Positions 16,102 through 23,641 of a DNA stretch of 31,187 bases are shown piece by piece. The translations under genes were made by a program, and so were the position numbers. Position 1 is the first letter of the stretch. Each line of letters starts with the position of its first letter. The notes below the pieces were generated by a model. That model saw only the letters and a program-made list of their open reading frames with translations. It ran no database searches and was not told the origin of the DNA. Source of the stretch: CAYOOT01 sp964405665 (GTDB lineage Bacteria; Bdellovibrionota_C; UBA2361; SZUA-149; CAZDWZ01); contig CAYOOT010000027.1 of the NCBI GenBank assembly GCA_964405665.1, forward strand, positions 1 to 31,187. Reading direction: 5' to 3'.

Positions 16102-17547
16102 TTAACGAGGTGCTGCTATTTCATTTTCGCCAGACCGATCAGAAACTTGATTGTTAAAGCCGATATATCGTGGAGCATCCCCCAGATATATCCCGTTTCT
16201 TTCTAATACTTCTTCAAAATAACTGGAATATGAAAGAACTTCCCATTGCGGATTTTCCCCCGGCTTAACCAGTTTGAACATCGGTCGAACTTGAATGTTC
16301 CCTTCAACAAAGTTTCCCACTTCCATAACTTCGGCAAGTCTAACTCTACCTGTTCCTCTTTCTCTGACGCTCCAACAAACTACATCCACAGCCAAGGCAA
16401 TCTGCTGTCTGATAATATCGACGCTTACTCCGCGTTGTGCCCGACCTAACAAACTTTCCAAACGAGTCAAGGTTTCACGGGAATTTCTCGCGTGAATTGT
16501 CGACATTCCGCAATGTCCGGTTTGAGCAGATTCAAGAAAAGCTTCTGCCGCTTCCGGTGTTCTCATTTCTCCTAATATTACTCGTGTAGGACAAAGACGT
16601 AATGTGGTTTTAATATGTTCTTGTAATGTGACCTCTCCAATTCCTTCAGTATTTGCTGTTCGGGATACTAAACTGCGATAGTAGGAATGCTGATAATTTA
16701 ATTCCGGGGTATCTTCCACACCAATAATTGATTCATCGGCCCGGAATTGAGTTCCCAAACAACGCATCAAAGTTGTTTTACCTGTTCCAGTTTCCCCGGC
16801 AATCATAAAAGTTTGCTCACAAGTTCTCACTAAGGCCGCAAGATAATTGATAATCAGCGGTGGAGCCACTTGATAAGAAACTAAACTTTCTAAAGTAGCT
16901 TCCGCTATCCGCGGAACACGAATTGTAAAAAGTGGTCCTTTTGAACCACAGACACTTTCGTGAACAGCGCATATTCGTTTTCCGTCAGGAAAAGAAGCGT
17001 CAATAGTATGTTGCTGTGTAGATAAACTTTTTCCCAGTCTTAATAAAACACGATCGATAAATGTTGAATATGCTTCATGTGAGGGCCAACTTAAGCCGGT
17101 CGTTTCTGACACTTTACCTTTTTGTAAGACAACCGTGCGGTAATCGTAACATTGAATATCAGTAACTTCTGGATTATCTATTAATGTTTGAATTACACCC
17201 CAACCTAATAAATCTTGCTTCAAATGTACTATCAGTTCTGCTCTGACAATATCATCAATAACAAAACCTCTGGTTGCACAAACTTTATCGATTGCTCCAG
17301 CAATTGCTTCTTCTGAAACATCTTGATTGGCATCCATGTTTTCTTGGTTACCCAATTCTCTTCTTGTTTCTCTCAAAACGGCATTAGCCATTGGAGATAA
17401 ACCCGATTTGTTTACAGAACTAGGGGTGACTAACTGCTGGGTTTTAAACAAACCATTGTTTGGAGCAGTTTGGTCTGTGATTAAGTTTGATTTTGCTCTT
17501 GTTGAAAATAAGCCGTGTAGGGCTTCTTTATTTTTATCGTTACTCAT
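16102..17547 (-). CDS. tadA: Tad pilus secretion ATPase TadA (CpaF)
   Basis: TadA/CpaF is the cytoplasmic hexameric ATPase powering Flp pilus assembly. The roughly 481-residue product has the family N-terminal all-alpha domain (about 75-180, including VIDNPEVTDIQC-like text) and the ATPase domain with Walker A (MIAGETGTGKTTLMRCLG), Asp box (VEDTPELNY), Walker B region (RVILGEMRTPEA) and the His box (GHCGMSTIHARN). It lies between cpaB and tadB as in typical tad loci. A TTG at 17553 with AAGGA upstream is an alternative start. All catalytic motifs are intact. Confidence 0.96.
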   Translation of the reverse strand: MSNDKNKEALHGLFSTRAKSNLITDQTAPNNGLFKTQQLVTPSSVNKSGLSPMANAVLRETRRELGNQENMDANQDVSEEAIAGAIDKVCATRGFVIDDIVRAELIVHLKQDLLGWGVIQTLIDNPEVTDIQCYDYRTVVLQKGKVSETTGLSWPSHEAYSTFIDRVLLRLGKSLSTQQHTIDASFPDGKRICAVHESVCGSKGPLFTIRVPRIAEATLESLVSYQVAPPLIINYLAALVRTCEQTFMIAGETGTGKTTLMRCLGTQFRADESIIGVEDTPELNYQHSYYRSLVSRTANTEGIGEVTLQEHIKTTLRLCPTRVILGEMRTPEAAEAFLESAQTGHCGMSTIHARNSRETLTRLESLLGRAQRGVSVDIIRQQIALAVDVVCWSVRERGTGRVRLAEVMEVGNFVEGNIQVRPMFKLVKPGENPQWEVLSYSSYFEEVLERNGIYLGDAPRYIGFNNQVSDRSGENEIAAPR

Positions 17548-17589
17548 AGTCAATAAATTCCTTTTTAATGACTGCTTTTTATTAAAATT

Positions 17590-17634
17590 GTTAACCTCGC
17601 TTTTACCAATTTCTGATTGGTAAAAGCAGGTAAC
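17590..17634. repeat. Strong hairpin between cpaB and tadA
   Basis: GCTTTTACCAAT (17599-17610) pairs perfectly with 17616-17627 around the loop TTCTG, and GTTAACCT/AGGTAAC extends the stem with a bulge. It sits just after the cpaB stop in reading direction. There is no long T-run, so it is more likely an intra-operon attenuator or mRNA 3'-end stabiliser that lets the pilin/CpaB part of the message outlast the tadA part. Confidence 0.65.
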
Positions 17635-17642
17635 TCCACCTT

Positions 17643-18587
17643 TTATTCAGCAGAAGGTTCTGAACGATCTACTGTCCATTTTCTTGTGCTTCTATGGTAA
17701 ACATATTTAATCATTTTACCAGTTTTAGGATCCTTTGTGAGCATAGTTCCATCGGCAGGTTCGGCTACTTTAGCTACTTCAACTTTTGCTGAGCCACTAC
17801 CGTTGAGCAAGGTATTGATGTCAATTACATCAGGATCTTGTTCTTTAGTGCCTTCTTCTTGATCTCCAACTAGGGATAAACTTAAAGTTCCCAGTGTTCG
17901 TGCCAATTCAATCTTTTTAGTGTCTTTTTCTGTAACAAGTAAGGTTACCGTAGTAGCTCCCGTAGTTACTTCAGCTTTACCAACATCAGAAGCTGTTAAT
18001 CCACCTACAGAAAGAACTTTTGTAAAACGCACAATAGTAGAAACTTTTTGTTGTCCGTCTTGAGTAAAAGTCCAAAGGACATCAACTCGTGAATTTGGTT
18101 TAGCAAAACCTTCAACTCCGGAACGAGAATCAACAGTTATTGTTACCGCTCGATAACCTGCAGGAATGGTCAAAGGGTTAATAGTTTTAGTTTCTGAAAT
18201 ATCTTCCAAAATCAAAGGAACATTGGGAGATAAAAGTTTATTGGAAAATTTTCCAATAATTTGTTCCATATCTTTTTTTCTAACTGCGCCAAGTGGTACT
18301 TTATCCGGTTCAAAGGCAACAGTGGTAAACATTGTGCCTTCCAGTCTTGTTCCTTCTTCAATTCTTCCAGTTGGAACAACTATCTCTGTTCCACTTGAAG
18401 CTAAGGGATCGATTACTGGCTCAATAACAGGTTGATTTTGAACAGCTTCAACATTCTGACTGCTATTTTGCGAAATAATAACAAAGGTTATTAACAATAC
18501 TGAAAATAATGTAACGACACATCCGATAATCCAAAAAATCTTTGTGTTGTTATTGTGCACCGCTGATGCACCAAATTTGGTCGCCAT
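17643..18587 (-). CDS. cpaB: Flp pilus assembly protein CpaB (RcpC)
   Basis: CpaB/RcpC is a periplasmic protein needed for Flp pilus assembly, thought to work with the outer-membrane secretin. The 314-residue product has one N-terminal membrane helix (about 17-41), a SAF domain (about 70-130, with VPTGRIEEGTRLEG and VPLGAVRKKDMEQIIGKF) and the RcpC domain (about 140-240, VTITVDSRSGVEGFAKPNSR then VDVLWTF). The C-terminus is a charged tail. GGGGGAATT precedes the ATG as a ribosome site. It is separated from the first pilin by about 240 nt of gene-free sequence. Confidence 0.93.
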   Translation of the reverse strand: MATKFGASAVHNNNTKIFWIIGCVVTLFSVLLITFVIISQNSSQNVEAVQNQPVIEPVIDPLASSGTEIVVPTGRIEEGTRLEGTMFTTVAFEPDKVPLGAVRKKDMEQIIGKFSNKLLSPNVPLILEDISETKTINPLTIPAGYRAVTITVDSRSGVEGFAKPNSRVDVLWTFTQDGQQKVSTIVRFTKVLSVGGLTASDVGKAEVTTGATTVTLLVTEKDTKKIELARTLGTLSLSLVGDQEEGTKEQDPDVIDINTLLNGSGSAKVEVAKVAEPADGTMLTKDPKTGKMIKYVYHRSTRKWTVDRSEPSAE

Positions 18588-18700
18588 AATTCCCCCAAAA
18601 CGAAGAATATTTTTTAATTTTAACTACAATTATTTAACGGCATGAAATTAACTACTACTTCTTTTTCTTTGCCTACCTCAATTGTCGACAAGACCACATC

Positions 18701-18721
18701 AAAGACTTAAGTCTTTTTTTT
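18701..18721 (+). other. Palindrome plus T-run in the cpaB-flp gap
   Basis: The 16-base palindrome AAAGACTTAAGTCTTT is followed by a T-run on the plus strand, which resembles a terminator for plus-strand transcription although no plus-strand gene lies upstream. The rest of 18588-18828 holds no gene or other motif I can support; a promoter for cpaB is expected there. Confidence 0.4.
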
Positions 18722-18828
18722 CATATAAAATAAATAATTACTCTAACTAAGAAATTAGCGCAAGAAAAAACACATAATATTCAATGGGTTAGCAGAGAAG
18801 ATAATAAAGAAAGGGATGTTTTTAAAAT

Positions 18829-18984
18829 TTAATCTATAGCACTAGCGGAACGAGAAAATGATGTTGAGGCATTTCTACCTAATAAACTTACTGCAGCTAT
18901 GCAAACAACAGCTATCAAAGCTGCCAACAAAGCATATTCCAACATCGTAGCTCCCTTTTCCTTTGAACTATTTAATGTCTTCAT
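18829..18984 (-). CDS. flp: Flp-type pilin, divergent fourth copy
   Basis: This 51-residue prepilin has a short basic leader, the class IVb cleavage site KEKG|ATMLEYA with the conserved Glu-Tyr pair, and a single hydrophobic helix (LLAALIAVVCIAAVSLLG). Prepilin peptidase should cut after the Gly at about residue 11. The tail GRNASTSFSRSASAID differs from the other three copies (GQNASKSFSQ...). It is last in reading direction of four tandem copies. AGGA lies about 8 bases before the ATG. Confidence 0.93.
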   Translation of the reverse strand: MKTLNSSKEKGATMLEYALLAALIAVVCIAAVSLLGRNASTSFSRSASAID

Positions 18985-19002
18985 AAATTATTTCCTAAAA
19001 TT

Positions 19003-19040
19003 AAAAACTTAGAAATCTAATAATATCTCTCTAAGTTTTT
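19003..19040. repeat. Inter-pilin hairpin 1
   Basis: AAAAACTTAGA (19003-19013) pairs with TCTAAGTTTTT (19030-19040), an 11-bp stem with a 16-nt loop, directly after a pilin stop in reading direction. The same structure follows the next two pilin genes with compensating changes. Confidence 0.75.
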
Positions 19041-19050
19041 TAGTATAAAA

Positions 19051-19206
19051 TTAGTCTAATGAGCTGGCCGATTGTGAGAATGACTTAGATGCATTTTGTC
19101 CCAACAATGTCACTGCTGCAATACAAACAACTGCTATCAGAGCTGCCAACAAAGCATACTCCAACATTGTTGCTCCCTTTTCCTTTGAACTATTTAATTT
19201 CTTCAT
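19051..19206 (-). CDS. flp: Flp-type pilin
   Basis: This 51-residue prepilin carries EKGATMLEYALLAALIAVVC and the tail LLGQNASKSFSQSASSLD. Cleavage after Gly gives a mature pilin of about 40 residues, with Glu at position 5, typical of Flp. It is nearly identical in protein sequence to the copy at 19273, consistent with recent duplication. AGGAAG precedes the ATG. Confidence 0.95.
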   Translation of the reverse strand: MKKLNSSKEKGATMLEYALLAALIAVVCIAAVTLLGQNASKSFSQSASSLD

Positions 19207-19224
19207 AAATTACTTCCTAAAATT

Positions 19225-19262
19225 AAAAGCTTAGAAATCTAATAATATCTCTCTAAGCTTTT
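19225..19262. repeat. Inter-pilin hairpin 2
   Basis: AAAAGCTTAGA (19225-19235) pairs with TCTAAGCTTTT (19252-19262), an 11-bp stem. Compared with hairpin 1, an A-T pair is replaced by G-C in both arms at the same level (AACTTAGA becomes GCTTAGA with the partner changed to match), which is covariation that supports a real RNA structure. Confidence 0.8.
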
Positions 19263-19272
19263 AAGTGTAAAA

Positions 19273-19428
19273 TTAGTCTAATGAGCTGGCCGATTGTGAG
19301 AATGATTTAGATGCATTTTGTCCCAGCAATGTTACTGCTGCAACACAAACAACTGCTATCAGAGCTGCTAACAAAGCATACTCCAACATTGTCGCTCCCT
19401 TTTCTTTTGAACTATTTAATGTTTTCAT
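19273..19428 (-). CDS. flp: Flp-type pilin
   Basis: This 51-residue prepilin differs from its right-to-left successor by only a few residues (KT for KK near the start, CVAA for CIAA in the helix). It has the same EKG|ATMLEYA processing site and C-terminal SQSASSLD. It is the second pilin in reading direction. Confidence 0.95.
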   Translation of the reverse strand: MKTLNSSKEKGATMLEYALLAALIAVVCVAAVTLLGQNASKSFSQSASSLD

Positions 19429-19447
19429 AATTATTCTCTAAAATTAA

Positions 19448-19477
19448 AACTTAGAAATCCGATTAGATTTCTAAGTT
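19448..19477. repeat. Inter-pilin hairpin 3
   Basis: AACTTAGAAATC (19448-19459) pairs with GATTTCTAAGTT (19466-19477), a perfect 12-bp stem with a 6-nt loop after the first pilin stop. The left arm is shared with hairpins 1 and 2, but here the stem is longer because the middle of the loop is deleted. Confidence 0.8.
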
Positions 19478-19491
19478 CACAATACATAAGC

Positions 19492-19653
19492 TTAGTCTAT
19501 TGAACTGGCTGATTGAGAAAATGCTTTAGATGCATTTTGTCCCAACAATGTTACTGCCGCAATACAAACAACTGCTATCAGAGCTGCTAACAAAGCATAC
19601 TCCAACATTGTCGCTCCCTTTTCCGAATTTTTTAAAATTAGATTCTTTTTCAT
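19492..19653 (-). CDS. flp: Flp-type pilin, first in the array
   Basis: This 53-residue prepilin has a slightly different leader (MKKNLILKNSEKG) from the other copies but the same mature start ATMLEYALLAALIAVVC and a near-identical tail (SKAFSQSASSID). An unusually strong ribosome site, AGGGGG, lies about 6 bases before the ATG, as expected for the first gene of a highly expressed pilin message. A TATATT at 19677-19682 could be a -10 element but no good -35 accompanies it. Confidence 0.95.
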   Translation of the reverse strand: MKKNLILKNSEKGATMLEYALLAALIAVVCIAAVTLLGQNASKAFSQSASSID

Positions 19654-19690
19654 TTTAACCCCCTAAACTAGTAAGAAATATAGTGTTGTT

Positions 19691-19716
19691 AATAAAATTT
19701 AATTAAAAATTTTATT
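19691..19716. repeat. AT-only hairpin between tadZ and the pilin array
   Basis: AATAAAATTT (19691-19700) pairs with AAATTTTATT (19707-19716) around a 6-nt loop. It lies downstream of the tadZ stop in reading direction and could terminate or process that transcript before the pilins. With A/T pairs only it would be weak. Confidence 0.45.
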
Positions 19717-19760
19717 CAGAAGAACACAGGAAAAGCTTCTATGTCAACTAAAAATATTGG

Positions 19761-20990
19761 CTATTCGCTTTTGGAAAGTAACTTTCCAATCCAGGAACTA
19801 CTCTTTTTAGGATCAATTACTTGCTCACCTTTGTTAATTAAATTTAATTCCATAGCCACTTCTTCCAAACAGGCTCTCGTTGATTTTTGCCCCATACTAT
19901 AAAGGGTTTTCCCACTTCCCGGCCAAAGCGCAGCTTTTGCATCTACTGGCACCGGAGGCAATCTCCAGGGTCTTGGACCTAAAGCATGTACTGGTTCTAA
20001 TTCTGCTTCAATCTGCTGAACTGCCAAATGAGTACCGCTATAACCATTAATTAAAAAACTAATTCTTTCTGTTCCGACAACTAAAGCTTTGACATAGCTT
20101 AAATACAAATCAAGTGCCGTTAATCCTAAAACTGTATCATCAATTACAATCAAGACTTCATCGGCAAGACGCATTAAGGTTCCTACTGCCGGTCCAATTC
20201 TTCCACCGGTATCAATCAAGACCACATCATGCATCCCTCTGGCTAAATCTAAAATTCTTTGGCAGATTCCCATGCCATCTGTATGACAAACTAAATCCAT
20301 TGCTTCGGCCATACTATCAGGCGGCATTAAAACAGAAACATCTTGACTGACTGGAATTAGCGCATCAACAATACTGTCGCGGGAAATTGGACGACCACCA
20401 TTGACCCAACTACTGACAACCTTTGCCTCTGCACCATTTACTGTAAGCGATCGACAAAGATCTCTAGTTTCGACATCCAGATCCCATAAAAGTGTTTTTC
20501 TGCGATAAACGCTACAAACTTCGGCCAAAGCTGCTGTAATTGTCGTTGCGCCCGTTCCACCTTTGGCATGTGCAACACAAATAACTTTTGCTTCACGAAT
20601 TCTTCCTTCACGCCTAAACTCAGCATGAATTCCGACAAGTTCTTGTAAAAGATCTAGAGGTGAAGAATCATCAGGAAGAACTTTTCTTACACCGGCAGAA
20701 TGTGCAGATCTAAAGGCTCCTCCGGAATATGCTTCCTGAGTAACAAACATTACAATATGTAACCAAGGCATTTGCGATAAGGCAGCTCTGGCAATACCAG
20801 GACTACTTTCACCAAGACCAGAACCAAGAATTAAAACGTCGGCATCACGAATTTGATTAAGATAATCTTTATCTAAGACAAGCTTCACTCTGAGATCCAA
20901 CATCTCAATATCGCTTTGATTAAACGCTTCTACTCTTCTGGCACAAAGTGCTTGTCCTTCTGCGGTTCTATCAACGATTAATACTCTCAT
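19761..20990 (-). CDS. tadZ: Tad localisation ATPase TadZ (CpaE)
   Basis: TadZ/CpaE is a ParA/MinD-type protein that places the Tad machine in the cell. The 409-residue product has an N-terminal receiver-like domain (about 1-120) without an evident functional phospho-site and a C-terminal P-loop domain from about 134. The deviant Walker A HAKGGTGATTIT is at about 141-152, DLDVETRDLCRSL at about 170, and the switch region VVLIDTGGRIGP at about 255. It is the first tad gene in reading direction, upstream of the pilins. No ribosome site is visible before its ATG. Confidence 0.93.
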   Translation of the reverse strand: MRVLIVDRTAEGQALCARRVEAFNQSDIEMLDLRVKLVLDKDYLNQIRDADVLILGSGLGESSPGIARAALSQMPWLHIVMFVTQEAYSGGAFRSAHSAGVRKVLPDDSSPLDLLQELVGIHAEFRREGRIREAKVICVAHAKGGTGATTITAALAEVCSVYRRKTLLWDLDVETRDLCRSLTVNGAEAKVVSSWVNGGRPISRDSIVDALIPVSQDVSVLMPPDSMAEAMDLVCHTDGMGICQRILDLARGMHDVVLIDTGGRIGPAVGTLMRLADEVLIVIDDTVLGLTALDLYLSYVKALVVGTERISFLINGYSGTHLAVQQIEAELEPVHALGPRPWRLPPVPVDAKAALWPGSGKTLYSMGQKSTRACLEEVAMELNLINKGEQVIDPKKSSSWIGKLLSKSE

Positions 20991-21120
20991 TTTAAATTTT
21001 TATTTAACTTAATATTCTAGATGAACTTATTTTTTTGCAACAAGTAGTAAGATGCTATAGATTTAGAAAGTATGCAAAAGAATAATGTGGTTCAGCTTTT
21101 GGATGAATTTAAAAATTCAC

Positions 21121-22500
21121 CTACCAAAACAATGAGAAAAGCACTCCGCCTACAATGAATCCTAAAGAAAAAATAAAGGTCCAATAGAATGCCTGCCAAA
21201 TAATGCTTGGTTCAGACTTCGTCTTATCAATTGCCAGAAGTTTTAATTTTTCGCTTGAGAAATTACTTTGAGAAATAGCAATATTTGCTGCCGGATCTAT
21301 TTTTTTCGTTTCTGTTTTTTTAAAATCAGTAGTATCGGGGAAACTCTTTTCCTGTTTTTTCAAAACATTTCTAATGGGATTATCTTCTTTATAGCTGGAA
21401 CTAAAATCTTGATCCTCATTTAATAATTCTTCTGCATGAGTTTGAACCAGTGTTCCAGTTGATGTCGGCGTAACAACATTTAAGCCTCCAGCCATCATTT
21501 CAGAACCTGCACTTGAAGCTGGAGGTGAACTTTGAACTGTTGCAGTCAATTCCTCTTTTCCCCAGACAGGCATTTGTTTTGTCACAGCTGCCATTTTTGA
21601 GCTGCCCTCTTTCTTAAAACTATCCTGTCTCATGGAATTTGATTTAGGAAATAATTTCAAAGAAAGTGCAAATAAATCATCATGCATTTCTTGAGCAGTT
21701 TGATACCGATTATTCAGATCTCTGGCCATTGCTTTGAGGATAATTGCACTAAGTTCTTCGGGACAATCTAATCTGATTTTGTGAGGTGGTTGAGGATCGG
21801 TGCGCAAGCGCATTGTCATCTGCTCAATCATATTATTTCCCTTATAGGGAGCTTGTTTGGCAATCATTTCATAAGCAATAACACCAACAGCGTAAATATC
21901 GGAACGGGCATCAACTTGAGATTTTTCTAAATATTCAGGGCTAACATAATCTATTGTTCCCAGAACTCCGCCGTGTTCTGTTAAACGCGGACCACTGCCA
22001 GTTCGGGCAATTCCAAAATCTGTAATCTTGACATCACCATCATTTGTTAAAAGAATATTTTCCGGTTTTAAATCTCGGTGAATTATTCCGGCTTCATGAA
22101 TTGCCTGTACCCCTGCACAAATTTGTAGCAATAACTTTAATGTGTCTTTAATAGATAAATGCTCCGGTGAAGATATTTTATCCGCCATATCTCCGCCACC
22201 AACAAACTCCATAGTGAAAGCAATCAAATCTCCATCTTTAAAATAATCATACGCTCTTACTACATTGGGGTGATTCACTCCATAGGAAGCCACAATCTCA
22301 TTTTTAAAACGCGCTGCAATAATTTCATCACGAGCCACTTCAGAAAAAAGAACTTTCATTGCCACCAAATGACCAGCTAATTCGCGATGTCGGCAAGCAT
22401 AAACCATCCCCATACTACCAGTTCCCAGGCATTTAATGACTTCATATCGTCCATAAACGATAGTGCCCGGTTGCAAATTTAAAAGATAATCACCTGACAT
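21121..22500 (-). CDS. Tail-anchored Ser/Thr protein kinase (PknB/Hanks type)
   Basis: The kinase domain fills residues about 19-280 with every key motif: glycine loop LGTGSMGMVY, catalytic Lys in LVAMKVL (about 49), HRDLKPENILL, DFGIA and the activation-loop end GTIDYVSPEY. A Ser/Thr-rich linker of about 150 residues follows, then a single membrane helix (about 433-456) that ends the protein two or three residues later. So unlike PknB there is no extracellular sensor domain, and the kinase should sense cytoplasmic or membrane-face signals. Next to it lie an FHA gene and a PP2C gene, a complete phospho-switch, placed upstream of the Tad genes. Confidence 0.96.
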   Translation of the reverse strand: MSGDYLLNLQPGTIVYGRYEVIKCLGTGSMGMVYACRHRELAGHLVAMKVLFSEVARDEIIAARFKNEIVASYGVNHPNVVRAYDYFKDGDLIAFTMEFVGGGDMADKISSPEHLSIKDTLKLLLQICAGVQAIHEAGIIHRDLKPENILLTNDGDVKITDFGIARTGSGPRLTEHGGVLGTIDYVSPEYLEKSQVDARSDIYAVGVIAYEMIAKQAPYKGNNMIEQMTMRLRTDPQPPHKIRLDCPEELSAIILKAMARDLNNRYQTAQEMHDDLFALSLKLFPKSNSMRQDSFKKEGSSKMAAVTKQMPVWGKEELTATVQSSPPASSAGSEMMAGGLNVVTPTSTGTLVQTHAEELLNEDQDFSSSYKEDNPIRNVLKKQEKSFPDTTDFKKTETKKIDPAANIAISQSNFSSEKLKLLAIDKTKSEPSIIWQAFYWTFIFSLGFIVGGVLFSLFW

Positions 22501-22530
22501 TAAAAAATTTCTTTATTCCAATTTTTAATA

Positions 22531-22559
22531 ATTATAGTCCTACACATCAACCCAACCAA
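22531..22559 (-). promoter_or_regulatory. Candidate sigma-70 promoter for the kinase gene
   Basis: On the minus strand TTGGTT (22554-22559) and a perfect TATAAT (22531-22536) are separated by 17 bp, about 30 bases upstream of the kinase ATG. The -35 matches TTGACA in only the first three bases; the -10 is perfect. Confidence 0.5.
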
Positions 22560-22576
22560 CATGGAGCATTTTCTAT

Positions 22577-22608
22577 AAGTTGTCCGACAAAGTAATGTCA
22601 GATAACTT
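22577..22608. repeat. Imperfect 13-bp hairpin after the FHA gene
   Basis: AAGTTGTCCGACA (22577-22589) pairs with TGTCAGATAACTT (22596-22608) with one mismatch and one wobble. It lies between the FHA gene stop and the kinase promoter and may end the phosphatase-FHA message; no T-run follows. Confidence 0.4.
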
Positions 22609-22623
22609 ACGAAAAGAGCCGCG

Positions 22624-23598
22624 CTACTCCGGCTTTCTAAAATTAGGAACTAAACAAATAACAAAATGTCTATTCCCAAAACGAACCATATCACCATGTT
22701 CTACGGTAACCATGGAACCGGCAACATCAATTTCTTCTTCACTTCCTACTTTTCTAACTCCCGTTCCATGCTCGGAAAGCTGATCCAGTATTTGCACTTT
22801 TCCTTCTTTTGTTACACGCACAACTGCATGCATCGGGGAAACACTAGGATCATTGATGAAAATAAATTCTCCTTGATCGGTCGGTCGAGAGGTGATCAGC
22901 CATCTTCCTGCTCGCACTTCAAACATTTCACCAAATTCATTTCCATCAAAGCTAACTATAAAACCAATTAACTTGGAAGTAGGAGCAACTTTTTTTGGTT
23001 CTTCTGCCACATTGACTCTCACTCTCGGTGCTGAGCTTAGAGTTGGCGCAACCATCGGATCAGCCGGCTTGAGCACCGCCGCAGCCGCTAAAGGACGAGC
23101 TGCAACCAGCGGTTCTTTTTTTTCTATCGGTGTCTGCTTGTTCATACTACTCATAACCTGATTTAGAAAATTGGGATTCATTTTACCAGTAGCACGAGAA
23201 TTTAATCCTTCTTCAGGATTGGAAACTGGAACTTGATCGACAACTCTATTAGGCACTTCTTCTACCCGAGGAGCGGATTCCATCGGAGAAACGGGGTTAT
23301 TGACTACTGAACTGGCAACGGAACTAACTACAGGATTTGTTGCCGCTGATTTGCCAACTTCCGGCCTAGACCAATCATTGCCAGTGCTAACTTTATTAAG
23401 AGCGTCACTTGTTTGTTGCGGATCATTTCCCTTATAAAGCATCGCTCTTACTTGGCCTGTCATTTCAGGACTTAACATTACCGTCCTGTTGCGGGCACGA
23501 GAAGTGATGTTTGATTTTTGATTGTTGTTAGTTTCCTTGGTATCAGTTTTTGTTTCCTCTGTGTGTTCTTCTTCGCTTAATCTTTTTTGTTCGTCCAT
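22624..23598 (-). CDS. FHA-domain protein
   Basis: The 324-residue protein has a long low-complexity Ser/Thr/Pro/Val-rich N-terminal region (about 1-205) and a C-terminal FHA domain (about 208-320) with EVRAGRWLITSR, NDPSVSPMHAVV, SEHGTG and EHGDMVRFGNRHFVICLVP. It is a paralogue of the C-terminal domain at 7369-8454 but lacks the zinc ribbon. No membrane helix is seen. GGAGG about 6 bases before the ATG is an ideal ribosome site. It lies between PP2C and kinase genes, so it probably reads the threonine phosphorylation they control; threonine-rich stretches of its own N-terminus are candidate kinase targets. Confidence 0.9.
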   Translation of the reverse strand: MDEQKRLSEEEHTEETKTDTKETNNNQKSNITSRARNRTVMLSPEMTGQVRAMLYKGNDPQQTSDALNKVSTGNDWSRPEVGKSAATNPVVSSVASSVVNNPVSPMESAPRVEEVPNRVVDQVPVSNPEEGLNSRATGKMNPNFLNQVMSSMNKQTPIEKKEPLVAARPLAAAAVLKPADPMVAPTLSSAPRVRVNVAEEPKKVAPTSKLIGFIVSFDGNEFGEMFEVRAGRWLITSRPTDQGEFIFINDPSVSPMHAVVRVTKEGKVQILDQLSEHGTGVRKVGSEEEIDVAGSMVTVEHGDMVRFGNRHFVICLVPNFRKPE

Positions 23599-23641
23599 TT
23601 TAGCCTCCAGTTTTCTCTCAAATTAATGACGATTAATATAA

